In this document: positions 17,961-27,612 of the stretch, in pieces
How positions within the stretch are numbered: position 1 is the first letter of the stretch
Layout: each line of letters opens with the position of its first letter
DNA from: Bartonella grahamii ATCC 700132
Lineage (GTDB): Bacteria > Pseudomonadota > Alphaproteobacteria > Rhizobiales > Rhizobiaceae
Reading direction: 5' to 3'
Length of the DNA: 37,816 nt
Assembly: GCF_000518085.1 (NCBI RefSeq)
Contig: NZ_KI912378.1
Span: 1-37,816 of the forward strand
Position numbers and translations under genes: made by a program
The notes under the pieces: model-generated
Seen by the model: only the letters and a program-made list of their open reading frames with translations
Databases searched by the model: none
Told to the model about the DNA's origin: nothing

Positions 17961-19967
17961 ATGACAAATACCCACCAACAGAATCAGATGGCCAATGCTA
18001 TCCGTTTTCTTGCTATTGATGCGATTGAAAAAGCAAATTCTGGTCATCCGGGCTTGCCAATGGGGGCAGCCGATATTGCTACGGTTCTTTATACACAATT
18101 CCTTGCTCATGATCCTAAAAATCCTCGCTGGCCTAACCGTGATCGTTTTGTGTTATCGGCGGGGCATGGGTCTATGTTGCTTTATGCTCTCCTGTATCTT
18201 TCTGGTTATGAAGATCTCTCTCTTGAGGATCTCAAAAATTTTCGCCAAGTAGGGTCTAAACTTGCTGGGCATCCAGAATATGGGCATGTTGCAGGAATCG
18301 AAACAACCACTGGGCCACTTGGACAAGGGTTGGCAAATGCCGTGGGAATGGCTCTTGGGGAGCGTTTGCAAAATGCCCGTTTTGGTGATCTCATCAATCA
18401 TTACACTTACGCGTTGGTGGGCGATGGATGCCTTATGGAAGGGATATCTCAAGAAGCGATTTCCCTTGCTGGTCATTTGAAACTCAATAAATTGATTGTG
18501 TTGTGGGACGATAATAATATTTCCATTGATGGAGAGATTTCCCTTGCTGATAGTACAGATCAGATTGCGCGTTTTAAAGCTTCTGGTTGGGAGACCCATA
18601 AAGTCAATGGGCATGATCAAGCAGCAATTGCGCGGGCTATTGAGGCGGCACAAAATTCCGATAAACCAACTTTGATTGCTTGTAAAACAACAATTGGTTT
18701 TGGAGCGCCAAATAAAGCGGGTACCAATAAAGCTCATGGAGCCCCTTTGGGCGCACGAGAAATCACTGAAACCCGTATCGCTTTAGGGTGGGAGGCTGAG
18801 CCTTTCGTTATTCCAGCTGATATTCTCGATAATTGGCGCTTGGCAGGGCTTAATGCTGCTAAAAGGCGGCAAAAGTGGGAAGCAAAATTTGCTGATCTTC
18901 CTGTCTCAGAGCGTGTGGAGTTTGAAAGATTGATGCGAGGCGATCTCGTGGGAGGATTTGATGGCGCTATTGATACTTATAAACAAAAACTGGTTGAAGA
19001 GCGCCCTGTTGTTGCTACGCGTAAAGCCTCGGAAATGGCTCTTGAAGTGATCAATGAAGTCGTTGTTGAGACCATTGGTGGTTCGGCTGATCTAACCGGA
19101 TCTAATAATACAAAAAGCAGCCAGATGAAAATTATCTCTGCTGAAGATTTTTCAGGGCGCTATCTGCATTATGGAATTCGCGAACATGCAATGGGAGCCG
19201 TGATGAATGGTCTTGCCCTTTATGGCGGCTTTATTCCTTATGGGGGAACCTTTTTATGCTTTTCTGACTATATGCGTCCCGCTATGCGGCTCTCTTCTTT
19301 AATGGGATTGCGGGTGATTTATGTTATGACTCATGATTCTATTGGTCTTGGTGAGGATGGTCCGACCCATCAACCCGTGGAGCATTTAGCTTGCTTGCGC
19401 GCAATGCCTAATCATCTCGTGTTCCGCCCTGCTGATGCTATGGAGACAGTCGAGTGTTGGCAATTGGCTTTGAAAGCACGTAAAACGCCTTCTACCTTGG
19501 CTTTGAGTCGACAAAATCTACCGCTTTTGCGTCAAGAGTATGAAGAAGAAAATCTCTGTATGCTCGGTGCTTATGAATTCCTAACAGCTAGCGATGATGC
19601 ACAAGTGACGCTGTTTGCTTCTGGTTCAGAATTGCAAATTGCGGTAGAGGCACATGCGGTTTTAGAAGAAAAAGGCATCCCAACGCGTGTGGTTTCTGTG
19701 CCTTGTTTTGAACTCTTTTCTCAACAATCTCTCTCCTATCAGCGTGCTCTCATTGGAGATGCGCCGATTAAAATTGCCATTGAAGCTGCTATCCGGCAAG
19801 GGTGGGACCGTTTTATTGGCTGTGATGGTGTGTTTATTGGTATGGAGGGCTTTGGGGCAAGTGGAACAATTGATGCCCTTTATGCGCATTTTGATATTAC
19901 TTGTGAGAATGTGGTCGCCACTGTTGAAAAAGAGCTTGGAAAGATCAAAGAGAAAAAAACAAAATGA
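17961..19967 (+). CDS. tkt: Transketolase
   Basis: A 668-residue thiamine diphosphate enzyme that moves two-carbon units between sugar phosphates, linking the pentose phosphate pathway to glycolysis. Substrate and cofactor residues are visible: His29 in [10 protein letters not shown], His69 in [10 protein letters not shown], the cofactor motif [13 protein letters not shown] (154-166) with metal ligands continuing to DDNNISIDG, and [12 protein letters not shown] holding the catalytic glutamate of the pyrimidine domain. All three domains are present at normal length. It heads the tkt-gap-pgk-fba cluster. Its stop codon overlaps the ATG of a decayed gap copy (ATGA at 19964-19967), which suggests an ancestral translational coupling of tkt and gap. 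Confidence 0.96.
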   Translation: MTNTHQQNQMANAIRFLAIDAIEKANSGHPGLPMGAADIATVLYTQFLAHDPKNPRWPNRDRFVLSAGHGSMLLYALLYLSGYEDLSLEDLKNFRQVGSKLAGHPEYGHVAGIETTTGPLGQGLANAVGMALGERLQNARFGDLINHYTYALVGDGCLMEGISQEAISLAGHLKLNKLIVLWDDNNISIDGEISLADSTDQIARFKASGWETHKVNGHDQAAIARAIEAAQNSDKPTLIACKTTIGFGAPNKAGTNKAHGAPLGAREITETRIALGWEAEPFVIPADILDNWRLAGLNAAKRRQKWEAKFADLPVSERVEFERLMRGDLVGGFDGAIDTYKQKLVEERPVVATRKASEMALEVINEVVVETIGGSADLTGSNNTKSSQMKIISAEDFSGRYLHYGIREHAMGAVMNGLALYGGFIPYGGTFLCFSDYMRPAMRLSSLMGLRVIYVMTHDSIGLGEDGPTHQPVEHLACLRAMPNHLVFRPADAMETVECWQLALKARKTPSTLALSRQNLPLLRQEYEEENLCMLGAYEFLTASDDAQVTLFASGSELQIAVEAHAVLEEKGIPTRVVSVPCFELFSQQSLSYQRALIGDAPIKIAIEAAIRQGWDRFIGCDGVFIGMEGFGASGTIDALYAHFDITCENVVATVEKELGKIKEKKTK

Positions 19968-20110
19968 CAGCTTGTGTTGTCATGAATGGGGTGGTTTTAG
20001 GGCATCATATTTTGTGCATTATTGTGGATAAGTGAGTGAGTGGTCAAGATATTGACATTGTGGGAATTAATGATTTTGGATTGGTGAAATACCCATTTAT
20101 TGTGTTTTAA
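19964..20110 (+). pseudogene. Decayed 5' copy of gap between tkt and gap
   Basis: From the ATG overlapping the tkt stop, about 145 bases align collinearly with the first 145 bases of gap at 20148. Shared features are ATGACAG then TGTGTTG, AATGGG-TGGT, the AAGATATTGA block and GAATTAATGATTTTGGATTGG. Small deletions and stops break the frame. The offset to the parent is about 184 bases, so this is the abandoned copy of a short tandem duplication. Confidence 0.85.
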
Positions 20111-20147
20111 ATGTTGTGCTTAAAAAATTGATGAGGAAACATGTGAA

Positions 20148-21155
20148 ATGACAGTTCGTGTTGCAATTAATGGGTTTGGTCGTATTGGTCGCAATATTTT
20201 ACGTGCACTTGTGGAAAGTGAACGGAAAGATATTGAAGTGGTCGCAATTAATGATTTGGGATCGGTGGAAACAAATGCCCATTTGTTGCGCTATGATTCA
20301 GTTCATGGGCGCTTCCCTGGGACTGTTAAGGTGGTAGGGGATGCCATTGATGTGGGGAGTGGTTTAATAAAGGTATGCGCAGAGCGTGATCCTGCTCTAT
20401 TGCCTTGGAAAGATTTGGATATCGATATTGCTTTAGAATGTACGGGCATTTTTACTGCGCGTGATAAAGCAAGTGCTCATTTGGATGCAGGGGCAAAGCG
20501 TGTTCTTGTTTCTGCGCCTTCTGAAGGAGCAGATCTTACGGTCGTCTATGGGGTTAATCATCAATATTTAAGCAGCGAGCATCGCGTTGTTTCAAATGCT
20601 TCTTGTACAACCAATTGTTTGGCGCCTGTTGCACAAGTCTTGCACAACACGGTGGGCATTGAAAAGGGCTTTATGACAACAATCCATTCTTATACGGGTG
20701 ATCAACCTGTGTTGGATACAATGCATCGTGACCTTTATCGTGCACGTGCGGCAGCTCTTTCTATGATTCCTACCTCAACAGGAGCAGCAAAAGCTGTGGG
20801 ATTGGTCTTGCCAGAATTAAAGGGATTGCTTGATGGTGTATCGATTCGCGTTCCGACCCCTAATGTTTCTGTGGTTGATTTGACATTTACCTCTAAGCAT
20901 TCCACAACAATTGAAGAAATTAATACAGCCATTGCTATTGCTGCACAAGGTCCTTTGAAGGGCGTTTTGGATTATACAGAAGAAAAACTCGTGAGTTGTG
21001 ATTTTAATCATAATCCTCATTCAGCTATTTTCCACAATGATCAAACAAAAGTGATTGATGGTAAGCTCTGTCGCGTTTTGGTTTGGTATGATAATGAATG
21101 GGGCTTTTCTAACCGTATGAGTGATACGGCTGTGGCTTTTGCTAAGACAATATAA
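20148..21155 (+). CDS. gap: Glyceraldehyde-3-phosphate dehydrogenase
   Basis: A 335-residue NAD-dependent enzyme converting glyceraldehyde 3-phosphate to 1,3-bisphosphoglycerate. The Rossmann motif [10 protein letters not shown] (7-16) and Asp36 after the second strand fit NAD preference. The catalytic Cys153 lies in [12 protein letters not shown], with partner His180 in [10 protein letters not shown]. The C-terminal [12 protein letters not shown] signature is intact. The start ATG at 20148 is preceded by GATGAGGAAAC. A strong terminator follows at once, so pgk is probably transcribed separately. The 5' end has a decayed duplicate just upstream. Confidence 0.96.
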   Translation: MTVRVAINGFGRIGRNILRALVESERKDIEVVAINDLGSVETNAHLLRYDSVHGRFPGTVKVVGDAIDVGSGLIKVCAERDPALLPWKDLDIDIALECTGIFTARDKASAHLDAGAKRVLVSAPSEGADLTVVYGVNHQYLSSEHRVVSNASCTTNCLAPVAQVLHNTVGIEKGFMTTIHSYTGDQPVLDTMHRDLYRARAAALSMIPTSTGAAKAVGLVLPELKGLLDGVSIRVPTPNVSVVDLTFTSKHSTTIEEINTAIAIAAQGPLKGVLDYTEEKLVSCDFNHNPHSAIFHNDQTKVIDGKLCRVLVWYDNEWGFSNRMSDTAVAFAKTI

Positions 21156-21180
21156 GAGGACCTCAGGGTCCTCCTTTTTA
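21156..21180 (+). terminator. Rho-independent terminator of gap
   Basis: Immediately after the gap stop, GAGGACC and GGTCCTC form a perfect 7-bp GC-rich stem with a 4-base loop, followed by CTTTTT. This should end transcription of the tkt-gap unit before pgk. Confidence 0.88.
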
Positions 21181-21669
21181 TAGGAAAAAGTCTCATTTTT
21201 GTACAATTTTGAGAAAAACAGATAGAGGCTGTTGTTCTCATGCGCTAGAGAGAAGAAACTATTGAAAAATTGATGATGTGTTTTGTTTTAATACTGGGTC
21301 AATACGTGCTTTTAAAAGCTGTATGAAAGAGTAAACTTTGAAAAAGTAAGATCTGAACGAGACACTCTTTGAGAAAACGTCAGAAAACAAGAGATGTAAA
21401 TTCTTTTGCCTAGAAGTAAAAGGAAGCTTTAATAGAGATCAAGTTGAGCCAATGCATTTGTTTGCTACAATGGAATATGAAGATTAAGAGCAATGAGTGG
21501 CTTTTGTACATTTGATGATGAAAGCTTTGGCTTTTCAAAAGCAGAGGGTGAGAGATAGGCTGTCGTGGATCTCTTGTAAAAGCAAAGAGGGGGTAAGTGA
21601 AAAGAAAAGTGGGCAGGGTTGTTGGATGCGTTTTTATTTGAAACAATGGAAAGTGAAGAGGAAGCAGTG
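21181..21669. other. gap-pgk intergenic region with decayed pgk 5' end
   Basis: Nearly 490 bases without an intact gene. The second half contains the decayed copy of the pgk start region (21440-21541). The first 250 bases show no gene, repeat or recognisable RNA. A pgk promoter is expected because gap ends in a terminator. Confidence 0.5.
21440..21541 (+). pseudogene. Decayed copy of the pgk leader and first codons
   Basis: About 100 bases align with 21617-21700, covering the pgk leader, ribosome binding site and first codons. Shared blocks include ACAATGGAA, AGTG-TGAAGA, and GTACATTTGATGATG against GTACACTTGATGATG. The offset is about 177 bases. Stops and a deletion near the start codon make it non-functional. 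Confidence 0.75.
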
Positions 21670-22863
21670 ATGGGGTTTCGTACACTTGATGATGTTGATG
21701 TCACTGGAAAACGTGTTCTTGTGCGGGTGGATTTTAATGTGCCAATGGCGCAGGGTAAGGTCTGTGATACGACACGCTTAGAGCGGCATAAAGAGACACT
21801 CGTTGAGCTACAAAAGCGGGGTGCTAAACTTATTCTGCTTTCTCATTGTGGTCGTCCCAAAGGAAAGGTAGAGCCAGAGTTTTCACTCCGTCCTGTTGTG
21901 CAAGTGCTGGAAAAGATCATTAATAAGCCTGTTTCGTTTGCTCCTGACTGTATCGGTTCGGTGGTGCAGGTTGCGGTTGAGTCATTACAAAATGGGGGTG
22001 TTTTACTGCTTGAAAATGTTCGTTTTTATGCTGGTGAAGAAAAGAATGATTGTTCTTTTGCGGAAGCTTTGGCTCATAATGGGGATCTCTATGTCAATGA
22101 TGCTTTTTCAGTTTCTCATCGTGCTCATGCTTCGGTGGAGGGAATAACGCATTTGTTGCCTTCTTATGCAGGGCGCTCTTTGCAAGGTGAGATGCAGGCG
22201 TTAGAAAAAGGACTTGGCAATCCAACACACCCTGTGGTTGCCATTGTGGGAGGAGCGAAAGTTTCCAGCAAGCTTTTTGTGCTCAATCATTTGGTGGAAA
22301 AGGTTGATCATCTCGTGATTGGTGGGGGCATGGCTAACAGTTTTTTAGCAGCGCAAGGTGTGTCTGTTGGTAAGTCACTGTGTGAACATGCACTGATGGA
22401 CACGATAAAAAAAATCATTAAGAAAGCGCAAGAGTGTCAATGTACGCTTCTGCTCCCTCAGGATGCTGTCGTTGGATTTCGCTTTGAAAAAGATGCACCG
22501 CATCGTCTTTATGACATTGAAGATATTCCACAAGATGGCATGATATTGGATATTGGGACACGCTCTATTGCGCATATCAATACTGTGATAGATAAAGCTG
22601 CTACTCTTGTGTGGAATGGACCCCTTGGTGTTTTTGAAATGTCTCCTTTTGATAAGGGGACCATTGCAGTTGCACGCCATGCAGCAGAACGTAGTTTGAC
22701 GGGAAAGTTGGTTTCAATTGCGGGAGGGGGCGATACAGTTTTTGCTCTTAATCATGCTGGTGTTGCCAATGATTTTACTTATCTCTCGACTGCTGGAGGG
22801 GCTTTTTTAGAATGGATGGAAGGTAAGGTTCTGCCTGGAATTCTTGCCCTTATGCAGGCTTAG
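21670..22863 (+). CDS. pgk: Phosphoglycerate kinase
   Basis: A 397-residue enzyme making ATP and 3-phosphoglycerate from 1,3-bisphosphoglycerate. Substrate motifs are RVDFNVPM near the N-terminus, LLSHCGRPKG, ENVRFYAGEE and NDAFSVSHRAHAS. Nucleotide-binding motifs are VGGAKVSSK and WNGPLGVFEM, and the late AGGGDTVFAL glycine loop is intact. The ATG at 21670 (MGFRTLDDVDV) is chosen because GAAGAGGAAG precedes it and the family starts there; an upstream TTG would add 17 atypical residues. fba follows about 130 bases later on the same strand. Confidence 0.95.
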   Translation: MGFRTLDDVDVTGKRVLVRVDFNVPMAQGKVCDTTRLERHKETLVELQKRGAKLILLSHCGRPKGKVEPEFSLRPVVQVLEKIINKPVSFAPDCIGSVVQVAVESLQNGGVLLLENVRFYAGEEKNDCSFAEALAHNGDLYVNDAFSVSHRAHASVEGITHLLPSYAGRSLQGEMQALEKGLGNPTHPVVAIVGGAKVSSKLFVLNHLVEKVDHLVIGGGMANSFLAAQGVSVGKSLCEHALMDTIKKIIKKAQECQCTLLLPQDAVVGFRFEKDAPHRLYDIEDIPQDGMILDIGTRSIAHINTVIDKAATLVWNGPLGVFEMSPFDKGTIAVARHAAERSLTGKLVSIAGGGDTVFALNHAGVANDFTYLSTAGGAFLEWMEGKVLPGILALMQA

Positions 22864-22993
22864 AGAGTTTATTGAAAGAGCAGCTTTTAAAAAGAGCTGT
22901 GTGTTGTTGTGTAGGCTGTGTTTAACGTGTTGCGCACTTTTGGAAGTTTTAAGACAAAATGAAATTTTAAGACAAAATAAAGAGGAATTTTTT

Positions 22994-24025
22994 ATGAATG
23001 AACGGCTTGAAGATATTGCACTTGCATTGGTGCATGCGGGTAAGGGTATTTTGGCGGCAGATGAAAGTACGGCGACCATTGGAAAGCGTTTTGAAAGCAT
23101 TGGTGTTGAATCCAATGAAGATAGACGCCGTGCTTATCGTGAAATGCTTTTTAGTACAAAAGAAGCAATGGAAAGCGCCATTTCTGGGGTTATTTTATTT
23201 GATGAAACCATTCGGCAAAAAGCATCAACTGGGAAAATGTTGACGGATCTTATTCGGGATGCAGGCGCTTTGCCAGGGATTAAAGTTGATACCGGTGCAA
23301 AACCCTTGGCCGCTTTTCCTCAAGAGACAATTACCGAAGGGTTGGATGATCTTCGTGAGCGGCTAAAAGATTATTATGCTTTGGGAGCACGTTTTGCGAA
23401 ATGGCGTGCAGTGATTGCGATTGATGAACACACTTTGCCAACAAGAGGCGCAATAAGACAAAACGCACAAGCTCTTGCACGCTATGCTGCTTTGTGTCAG
23501 GAGTTCAAGATTGTGCCGATTGTTGAGCCCGAAGTGTTGATGGATGGACCATCGTGTGGGCATTCCATTACACGCTGCTTTGAGGTGACAAAAGCTGTCT
23601 TACAGACCGTCTTTAAAGAATTGTTTGAAACTCGTGTTCTTTTGGAGGGGATGATTTTAAAGCCCAATATGGTGATTGATGGAAAGGATGCCCGCAACGC
23701 TTCTGTTGAAGAAGTTGCTGAAAAGACCGTCCAGGTGCTTAAACAGACTGTTCCTGCCGCTGTTCCTGGAATTGCTTTTCTTTCTGGAGGACAGTCTGAT
23801 CAGGAAGCAACGGCGCATTTATCTGCTATGAATTCTTTGGGCGCATTGCCTTGGAAATTGACTTTTTCTTATGGACGGGCATTGCAAGCAGCTGCTTTAA
23901 AAGCATGGGCTGGAAAAGATGAGAATATTGCTGTTGCACAGAAGGCATTTAGTCATCGGGCTTTGATGAATCATCTTGCGGCTTTGGGACAATGGACAAC
24001 AGAACAAGAAAAAGCGTGCGCTTGA
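22994..24025 (+). CDS. fba: Class I fructose-bisphosphate aldolase
   Basis: A 343-residue Schiff-base aldolase splitting fructose 1,6-bisphosphate into dihydroxyacetone phosphate and glyceraldehyde 3-phosphate. The Schiff-base lysine is Lys223 in EGMILKPNMV. Other active-site segments are AADESTATIGKRF near the N-terminus, VDTGAKPLAAFP, GARFAKWRAV with Lys136, and IAFLSGGQSDQEA. The ATG at 22994 has AGAGGA upstream, and the longer open frame begins inside pgk and is not used. A 14-bp direct repeat (TTTTAAGACAAAAT, twice) lies just before the ribosome binding site. It closes the tkt-gap-pgk-fba set. Confidence 0.95.
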   Translation: MNERLEDIALALVHAGKGILAADESTATIGKRFESIGVESNEDRRRAYREMLFSTKEAMESAISGVILFDETIRQKASTGKMLTDLIRDAGALPGIKVDTGAKPLAAFPQETITEGLDDLRERLKDYYALGARFAKWRAVIAIDEHTLPTRGAIRQNAQALARYAALCQEFKIVPIVEPEVLMDGPSCGHSITRCFEVTKAVLQTVFKELFETRVLLEGMILKPNMVIDGKDARNASVEEVAEKTVQVLKQTVPAAVPGIAFLSGGQSDQEATAHLSAMNSLGALPWKLTFSYGRALQAAALKAWAGKDENIAVAQKAFSHRALMNHLAALGQWTTEQEKACA

Positions 24026-24690
24026 AGCACAAGTCCTATACCTAAATGCGGAGAGATTTTACATGTTTCTGCGTGATTTTGGGTGCCCTCATCATGATAA
24101 AATGGCGGGGGCGTTTTAGGCTTGAAAGCTTTCTCAGAGAGTTTTCTCCTTGGACATTTTCAAATTCTTTAATGGGTGCTATCGAGAGATAAGATTGCGG
24201 GAGAGGTGCAATTTCGGGAAGGGGAGATGGTGCTTTAAAGGAAATTTGTGAATGCGCAGCATCTTAGTGTGTTATCGTTTATGAGGTAGCACTTATTTTT
24301 TGAGTGAAAATCATAAAGCTAAGACTGTATTGAAGAGTTTGATATTGTGATATTTTTTCTTTTTCATGTTATCATTGCTTGTCATCAGCAGAATCCATTT
24401 GATTGCAGTTTCAAAGGTGGATTAAGCGGGTATATTGGAGAGTTGCGATGTCTGAGTGGATTTTGATATACAGCTTATGAAGTTTTTGTGCGTCAAGATA
24501 GCTTCCTCTGCAATGGGGGTAGTCTTTCTATTGACGAACGAATTGAATAACTCTTGCTAACAAAAATAGATTTGCATCTCAATAAAACACCTATTTTTTC
24601 ATTAAAATGGATAAATTTTTCTTGTATTTTGTGATGATATAATTAAAAGTAACTAACTTCATAGCATCTTGGTTTAAAACGGGGGGAGTT
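24026..24690. other. Gene-free region after fba
   Basis: About 665 bases with no credible gene, no element copy and no recognisable decayed parent. Composition becomes more AT-rich toward the end. I see no clear terminator for fba. Confidence 0.5.
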
Positions 24691-25107
24691 GTGGACGGTA
24701 TATCTTCCAAGAATACAAGCACAAAAAGAAAAAATCGATACGCAGAACAGAGCTTTTCTGTAATTATGATGCGAAAATTGTGCAATATGGTGCGTAGAAC
24801 ATTCGCTGTAATATTTGGAGTGTTTACTTTCACAATTTTTCTTATCTTGTTCAGCATGCGTAGACCGGTTCATGCCGTACTAAGCTTCTTTGCGGGTGCG
24901 AGTGGATTAACGTGCTTTTTCTTTTTTGTCGGATACCTCTTGGAACGCCGTGAAGCAACAGCAGATGAAGCCGGTATATCGTTCACATTACTCTTAGCAA
25001 TTGGTGAAGGCGTTTTTTCTATTTGCTGCCTGTCTGCTGCGTGGGGTTACGACGCTCTCTTATTCCGTTTAGCACCTCCTGAGTATGAAATTATGCTCTT
25101 TGAATAA
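24691..25107 (+). CDS. Unrecognised small membrane protein with three predicted helices
   Basis: 138 residues starting at GTG with GGGGGGAG just upstream. A basic N-terminus of about 37 residues (KNTSTKRKNRYAEQ) is followed by three hydrophobic segments at about 38-56, 63-84 and 95-117, and a short acidic tail. This suggests an inner-membrane protein with a cytoplasmic basic arm. I do not recognise the family. It stands alone between fba and a decayed toxin-antitoxin locus, so it may be lineage-specific or acquired. Coding status rests on the ribosome binding site and clean segment pattern. Confidence 0.55.
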   Translation: MDGISSKNTSTKRKNRYAEQSFSVIMMRKLCNMVRRTFAVIFGVFTFTIFLILFSMRRPVHAVLSFFAGASGLTCFFFFVGYLLERREATADEAGISFTLLLAIGEGVFSICCLSAAWGYDALLFRLAPPEYEIMLFE

Positions 25108-25434
25108 ATAGAGTGCAATTCGTTTGTTTATAAATCAAGATGAGAGGCTGTCTGTCTCTCAAATTCTTAATAATCGCTCTCCAAAATCGTAACATTAGAC
25201 CCGCGTTTAATGAGAGGACTAACAAGCCTTGGTCATTAAGCTCAAGGCAATCCTTTAAAGGTTGCGCCTAACGGCATCCTTGACCTAAGACACCCAAACG
25301 GCTTATTTTGTTTTTCTCATGCGGCTCTGAAATCATGATATAAGAGGAAAGCTTCTCATGCTGCCTAAATGGTACCTTATCGTGTGTTAAATGGAAAAAT
25401 GAGAAAAAGCATTTTTATGCAATATAATCCAATT
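25108..25434. other. Gene-free stretch before the higBA remnant
   Basis: No intact gene. Around 25196-25340 one frame reads LDPRLMRGLTSLGH, then after a stop AQGNPLKVAPNGILDLRHPN, which looks like decayed coding sequence rather than random AT-rich DNA. I cannot name the parent. Confidence 0.35.
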
Positions 25435-25712
25435 ATGATTTTTTGATTTAAACATAAAGGATTTAAAGCCTTCTACAAGACTGATACGATAAAAGGGGAA
25501 GGTCGCCTATACTGAGCAACTAAGGCGTATTTTAGGTGCTTTTGATATAGCTATATTTCCAGATGACTTTGAATGACTTATCCTTTTAGCTCTATTCACG
25601 AAAAGGTCATTTTGAGGGGTCTTGGTTAATGATTGTAAAGGAAAATTAGCACGTAATATTTGGCTTTGCTGGTATAGATGCTGAATGAGTTAATTATCCA
25701 GAGGATCACTGA
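25435..25712 (+). pseudogene. Decayed HigB/RelE-type toxin gene
   Basis: Read across frames, the sequence reproduces a HigB toxin. FKHKGFKAFYKTDTIKG comes after an early stop, then EQLRRILGAFDIAIFPDDFE, a weak trace around GKLARNIWLCW, and finally VNYPEDH at the end, in the family order. Several stops and frameshifts mean no functional RNase can be made. The antitoxin-like remnant begins 18 bases downstream, the normal higB-higA order. Confidence 0.75.
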
Positions 25713-25729
25713 AGAGGGAGTGCTAAAAA

Positions 25730-25897
25730 ATGATGGAAAATCCTCTGTACCTCGGTGAACTCGTGGTTGAAGATATAATCGTAGAACTTGGCTTATCTGT
25801 TACTAAAACAGCTGAACGGTTTGAAATGGTTAGGGTGTCAGTTCTGCAGACGCTTAGCTCACTATACAAAAAAATTATGATTTGGTGTAAGCTTTAA
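25730..25897 (+). pseudogene. Truncated HigA-type antitoxin remnant
   Basis: A 55-codon open frame starting MMENPLYLGELVVEDIIVEL and continuing GLSVTKTAERFEMVRVSVLQ. It matches the N-terminal half of the HigA XRE antitoxin (NPPHPGE...LGLSVTEAAERLGVSR). The recognition helix is already altered and the second half of the HTH domain is missing after LSSLYKKI. A residual peptide might be translated from the strong start (GAAGAGGGAG upstream), but it should not bind DNA normally. Confidence 0.75.
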
Positions 25898-26564
25898 AAC
25901 ATAAATACCTTAAAAATATATCCTCTTTGTACATGTTTCTATCATCGTTAATGTGCCTTCTTAAAGCACGACAGGGGGTGGCTATAAAATTGAGGGCTGT
26001 AAATATAAATGATGGCGTTGGTGGTGGTGTGGGAAGATGGTGTCCAATTAAAGTACGCTATCCTTATTTTTATAGGCTATGACTGGAAGAAAGAGCTGGA
26101 GAGACAATTTGTGAGCAAAGAGAAAGTGTTTTGAGGTTGCGTGTCTGCAAGAGCAGAACAGTGGTCGTGGTGATATTTACAAACAATAAATTTGATAAAA
26201 TTTTACGATTTTGCCAACAGCTGGTTTATTATAAAAGCTGTTGCTTATACGCGCTCACAAAAGTTATAAGAAGCCCAAAAGCGCTAAAAGAGTCTTTGCT
26301 CTTTTTCAATAGTACGAATCTGCAAACAACGTTCAAAAAGTGTTCGTTTTTTTGAAAGAGAATAAAAGGATACTCCTGCAGATGAGAAAAGCCTATTTGT
26401 GAATTACAATTAGTCATGATTTTCGGTAAACACTATTGTTTAGGGCGGTGAGAGGGGGCATGAAAAATTTTTCATATTCAGTTTTTTTAAGAGTGTGATA
26501 AGTCTTTAGGGTAGAGCTTGTGTCCGTAGAGCCTATTAAGTGGGCCGCATAAGGGTCCTCAGTA
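25898..26564. other. Gene-free region between higBA remnant and the inverted ABC copy
   Basis: About 670 bases with no credible gene. An 8-bp inverted repeat (CAACAGCT / AGCTGTTG, 13-base loop) at 26215-26243 lacks a T-run and is not called a terminator. No parent is recognised for the rest. Confidence 0.45.
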
Positions 26565-26574
26565 AGCGAGCACC

Positions 26575-26822
26575 AATTATACTCTTTGCCAGTCGTATAC
26601 TCTTTCCAGCGCCCCAATGTTGTGACAGCCTTTGGTATTTAAAGGGGGAAGAGAGGCGTTTTGTTCCTTTTTGTACAGCTTCACTCCACACGCTAACTCT
26701 GCTTGTGATGTGCAAGCCAAGAGATTTTGTTTGATTCACTATGAGGGTTTGACATAAGAAAATCCTATAGTATTAATAATCTCTCATAAAAAACAATGAA
26801 TTACTCTTATAAATAAACGTGA
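26575..26822 (-). mobile_element. Dispersed intergenic element, copy F
   Basis: On the minus strand it has the left end CACGTTTATTTATAAGAG (with an adjacent extra CACGTTGATTTAA), then TTCATTG, TATAGGATTTTCTTATG, CTTGCACATCACAAGCAG, AAGCTGTACAAAAAG and AGGCTGTCACAACATTGG. It is the counterpart of copy H at the end of the large inverted duplication; the doubled left end is shared only by F and H. The right third of F and H has diverged. Confidence 0.65.
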
Positions 26823-27341
26823 CAGTTAAATCAACGTGACAGTGCTGTTATGAAGAGAGCTCCTTGCACATCTTAATAGTTCATAGAGATTAACTGGGTG
26901 TCATTTTATATTTTGTACACAGATGAAGTATTTTTATAAAAATGCCCGTCTCACGCAGAAAAAAACAGCCCGTTAAGACTTTAAAAAGAAAAACACCACA
27001 ATGCTTGCCCTCTTTTTCCATGAGAGATTCAAATTGATAAGCCTGTCTGAAAAGAGTACTGTTTATGTTCTTAAAGATACTGCTCTTCATAATGATCACT
27101 TACTCAGGTGAAAATTGGAGTTTTGCGAGGTAAGCATAGACGCCATTTTTTGCCACAAGTTCTGCATGGGTTCCTTCTTCCACAAGAGCGCCTTTATCCA
27201 TTACGAGAATGCGATCAGCTTTTAAAATTGTTGCCAAACGATGTGCAATTACCAAGGTTGTACGATTTTGCATCAATCTTTCTAAGGCATCTTGCACCAA
27301 CTTTTCACTGTTTGCATCTAAAGCAGATGTTGTTTCATCAA

Positions 27342-27612
27342 GCAGCAACACTTTGATTTATAATAATAGTTCACTGTTTTGTATGTTGAATGGGGATCCC
27401 GAATATTACAGGATTTTCTCATTTCAAACCTGTTCCGTATTGAATCAACAAAAACCATGTCTCTTGCACGTTACAAGCGGGGAGAGCCCGCGTGAATAAA
27501 AAAATATTAAGGAAGGACTTAAAATGCCTATAATAAATCGTCTCAAGTGCCAAGGGCTGTAGCAACACCCATGAGCTGGCAAATATAATGATGGTGCCGG
27601 CTTGCAGCAACA
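27342..27612. repeat. 9-bp target site duplication flanking element G
   Basis: GCAGCAACA occurs at 27342-27350 and again at 27604-27612, exactly at the borders of the inserted element. The intact gene has this sequence once (reverse complement at 30006-30014). Removing the element and one repeat restores the uninterrupted exporter sequence. This is direct evidence for insertion by transposition. Confidence 0.88.
27351..27603 (+). mobile_element. Dispersed element, copy G, with precise borders
   Basis: 253 bp from CTTTGATTTATAATAATAG to GATGGTGCCGGCTT, defined by comparison with the uninterrupted exporter gene. Internal blocks are shared with the other copies: CCCGAATATTACAGGATTTT, CTTGCACGTTACAAGCGGGG, CGTGAATAAAA, AATCGTCTCAAG and CCAAGGGCTGTAGCAAC. 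No transposase and no obvious terminal inverted repeats. It looks like a short non-autonomous element mobilised in trans, or a retro-type element. Confidence 0.85.

Noticed and set aside
18153..18737. Long antisense open frame (194 codons) within tkt
   Set aside because: It mirrors the codon pattern of tkt on the opposite strand, has no ribosome binding site and no recognisable product.
26215..26243. Inverted repeat as a terminator
   Set aside because: The loop is long, there is no T-run, and no gene ends nearby.
26131..26355. 74-codon plus-strand open frame
   Set aside because: TTG start without a binding site and no domain; the surroundings are decayed.
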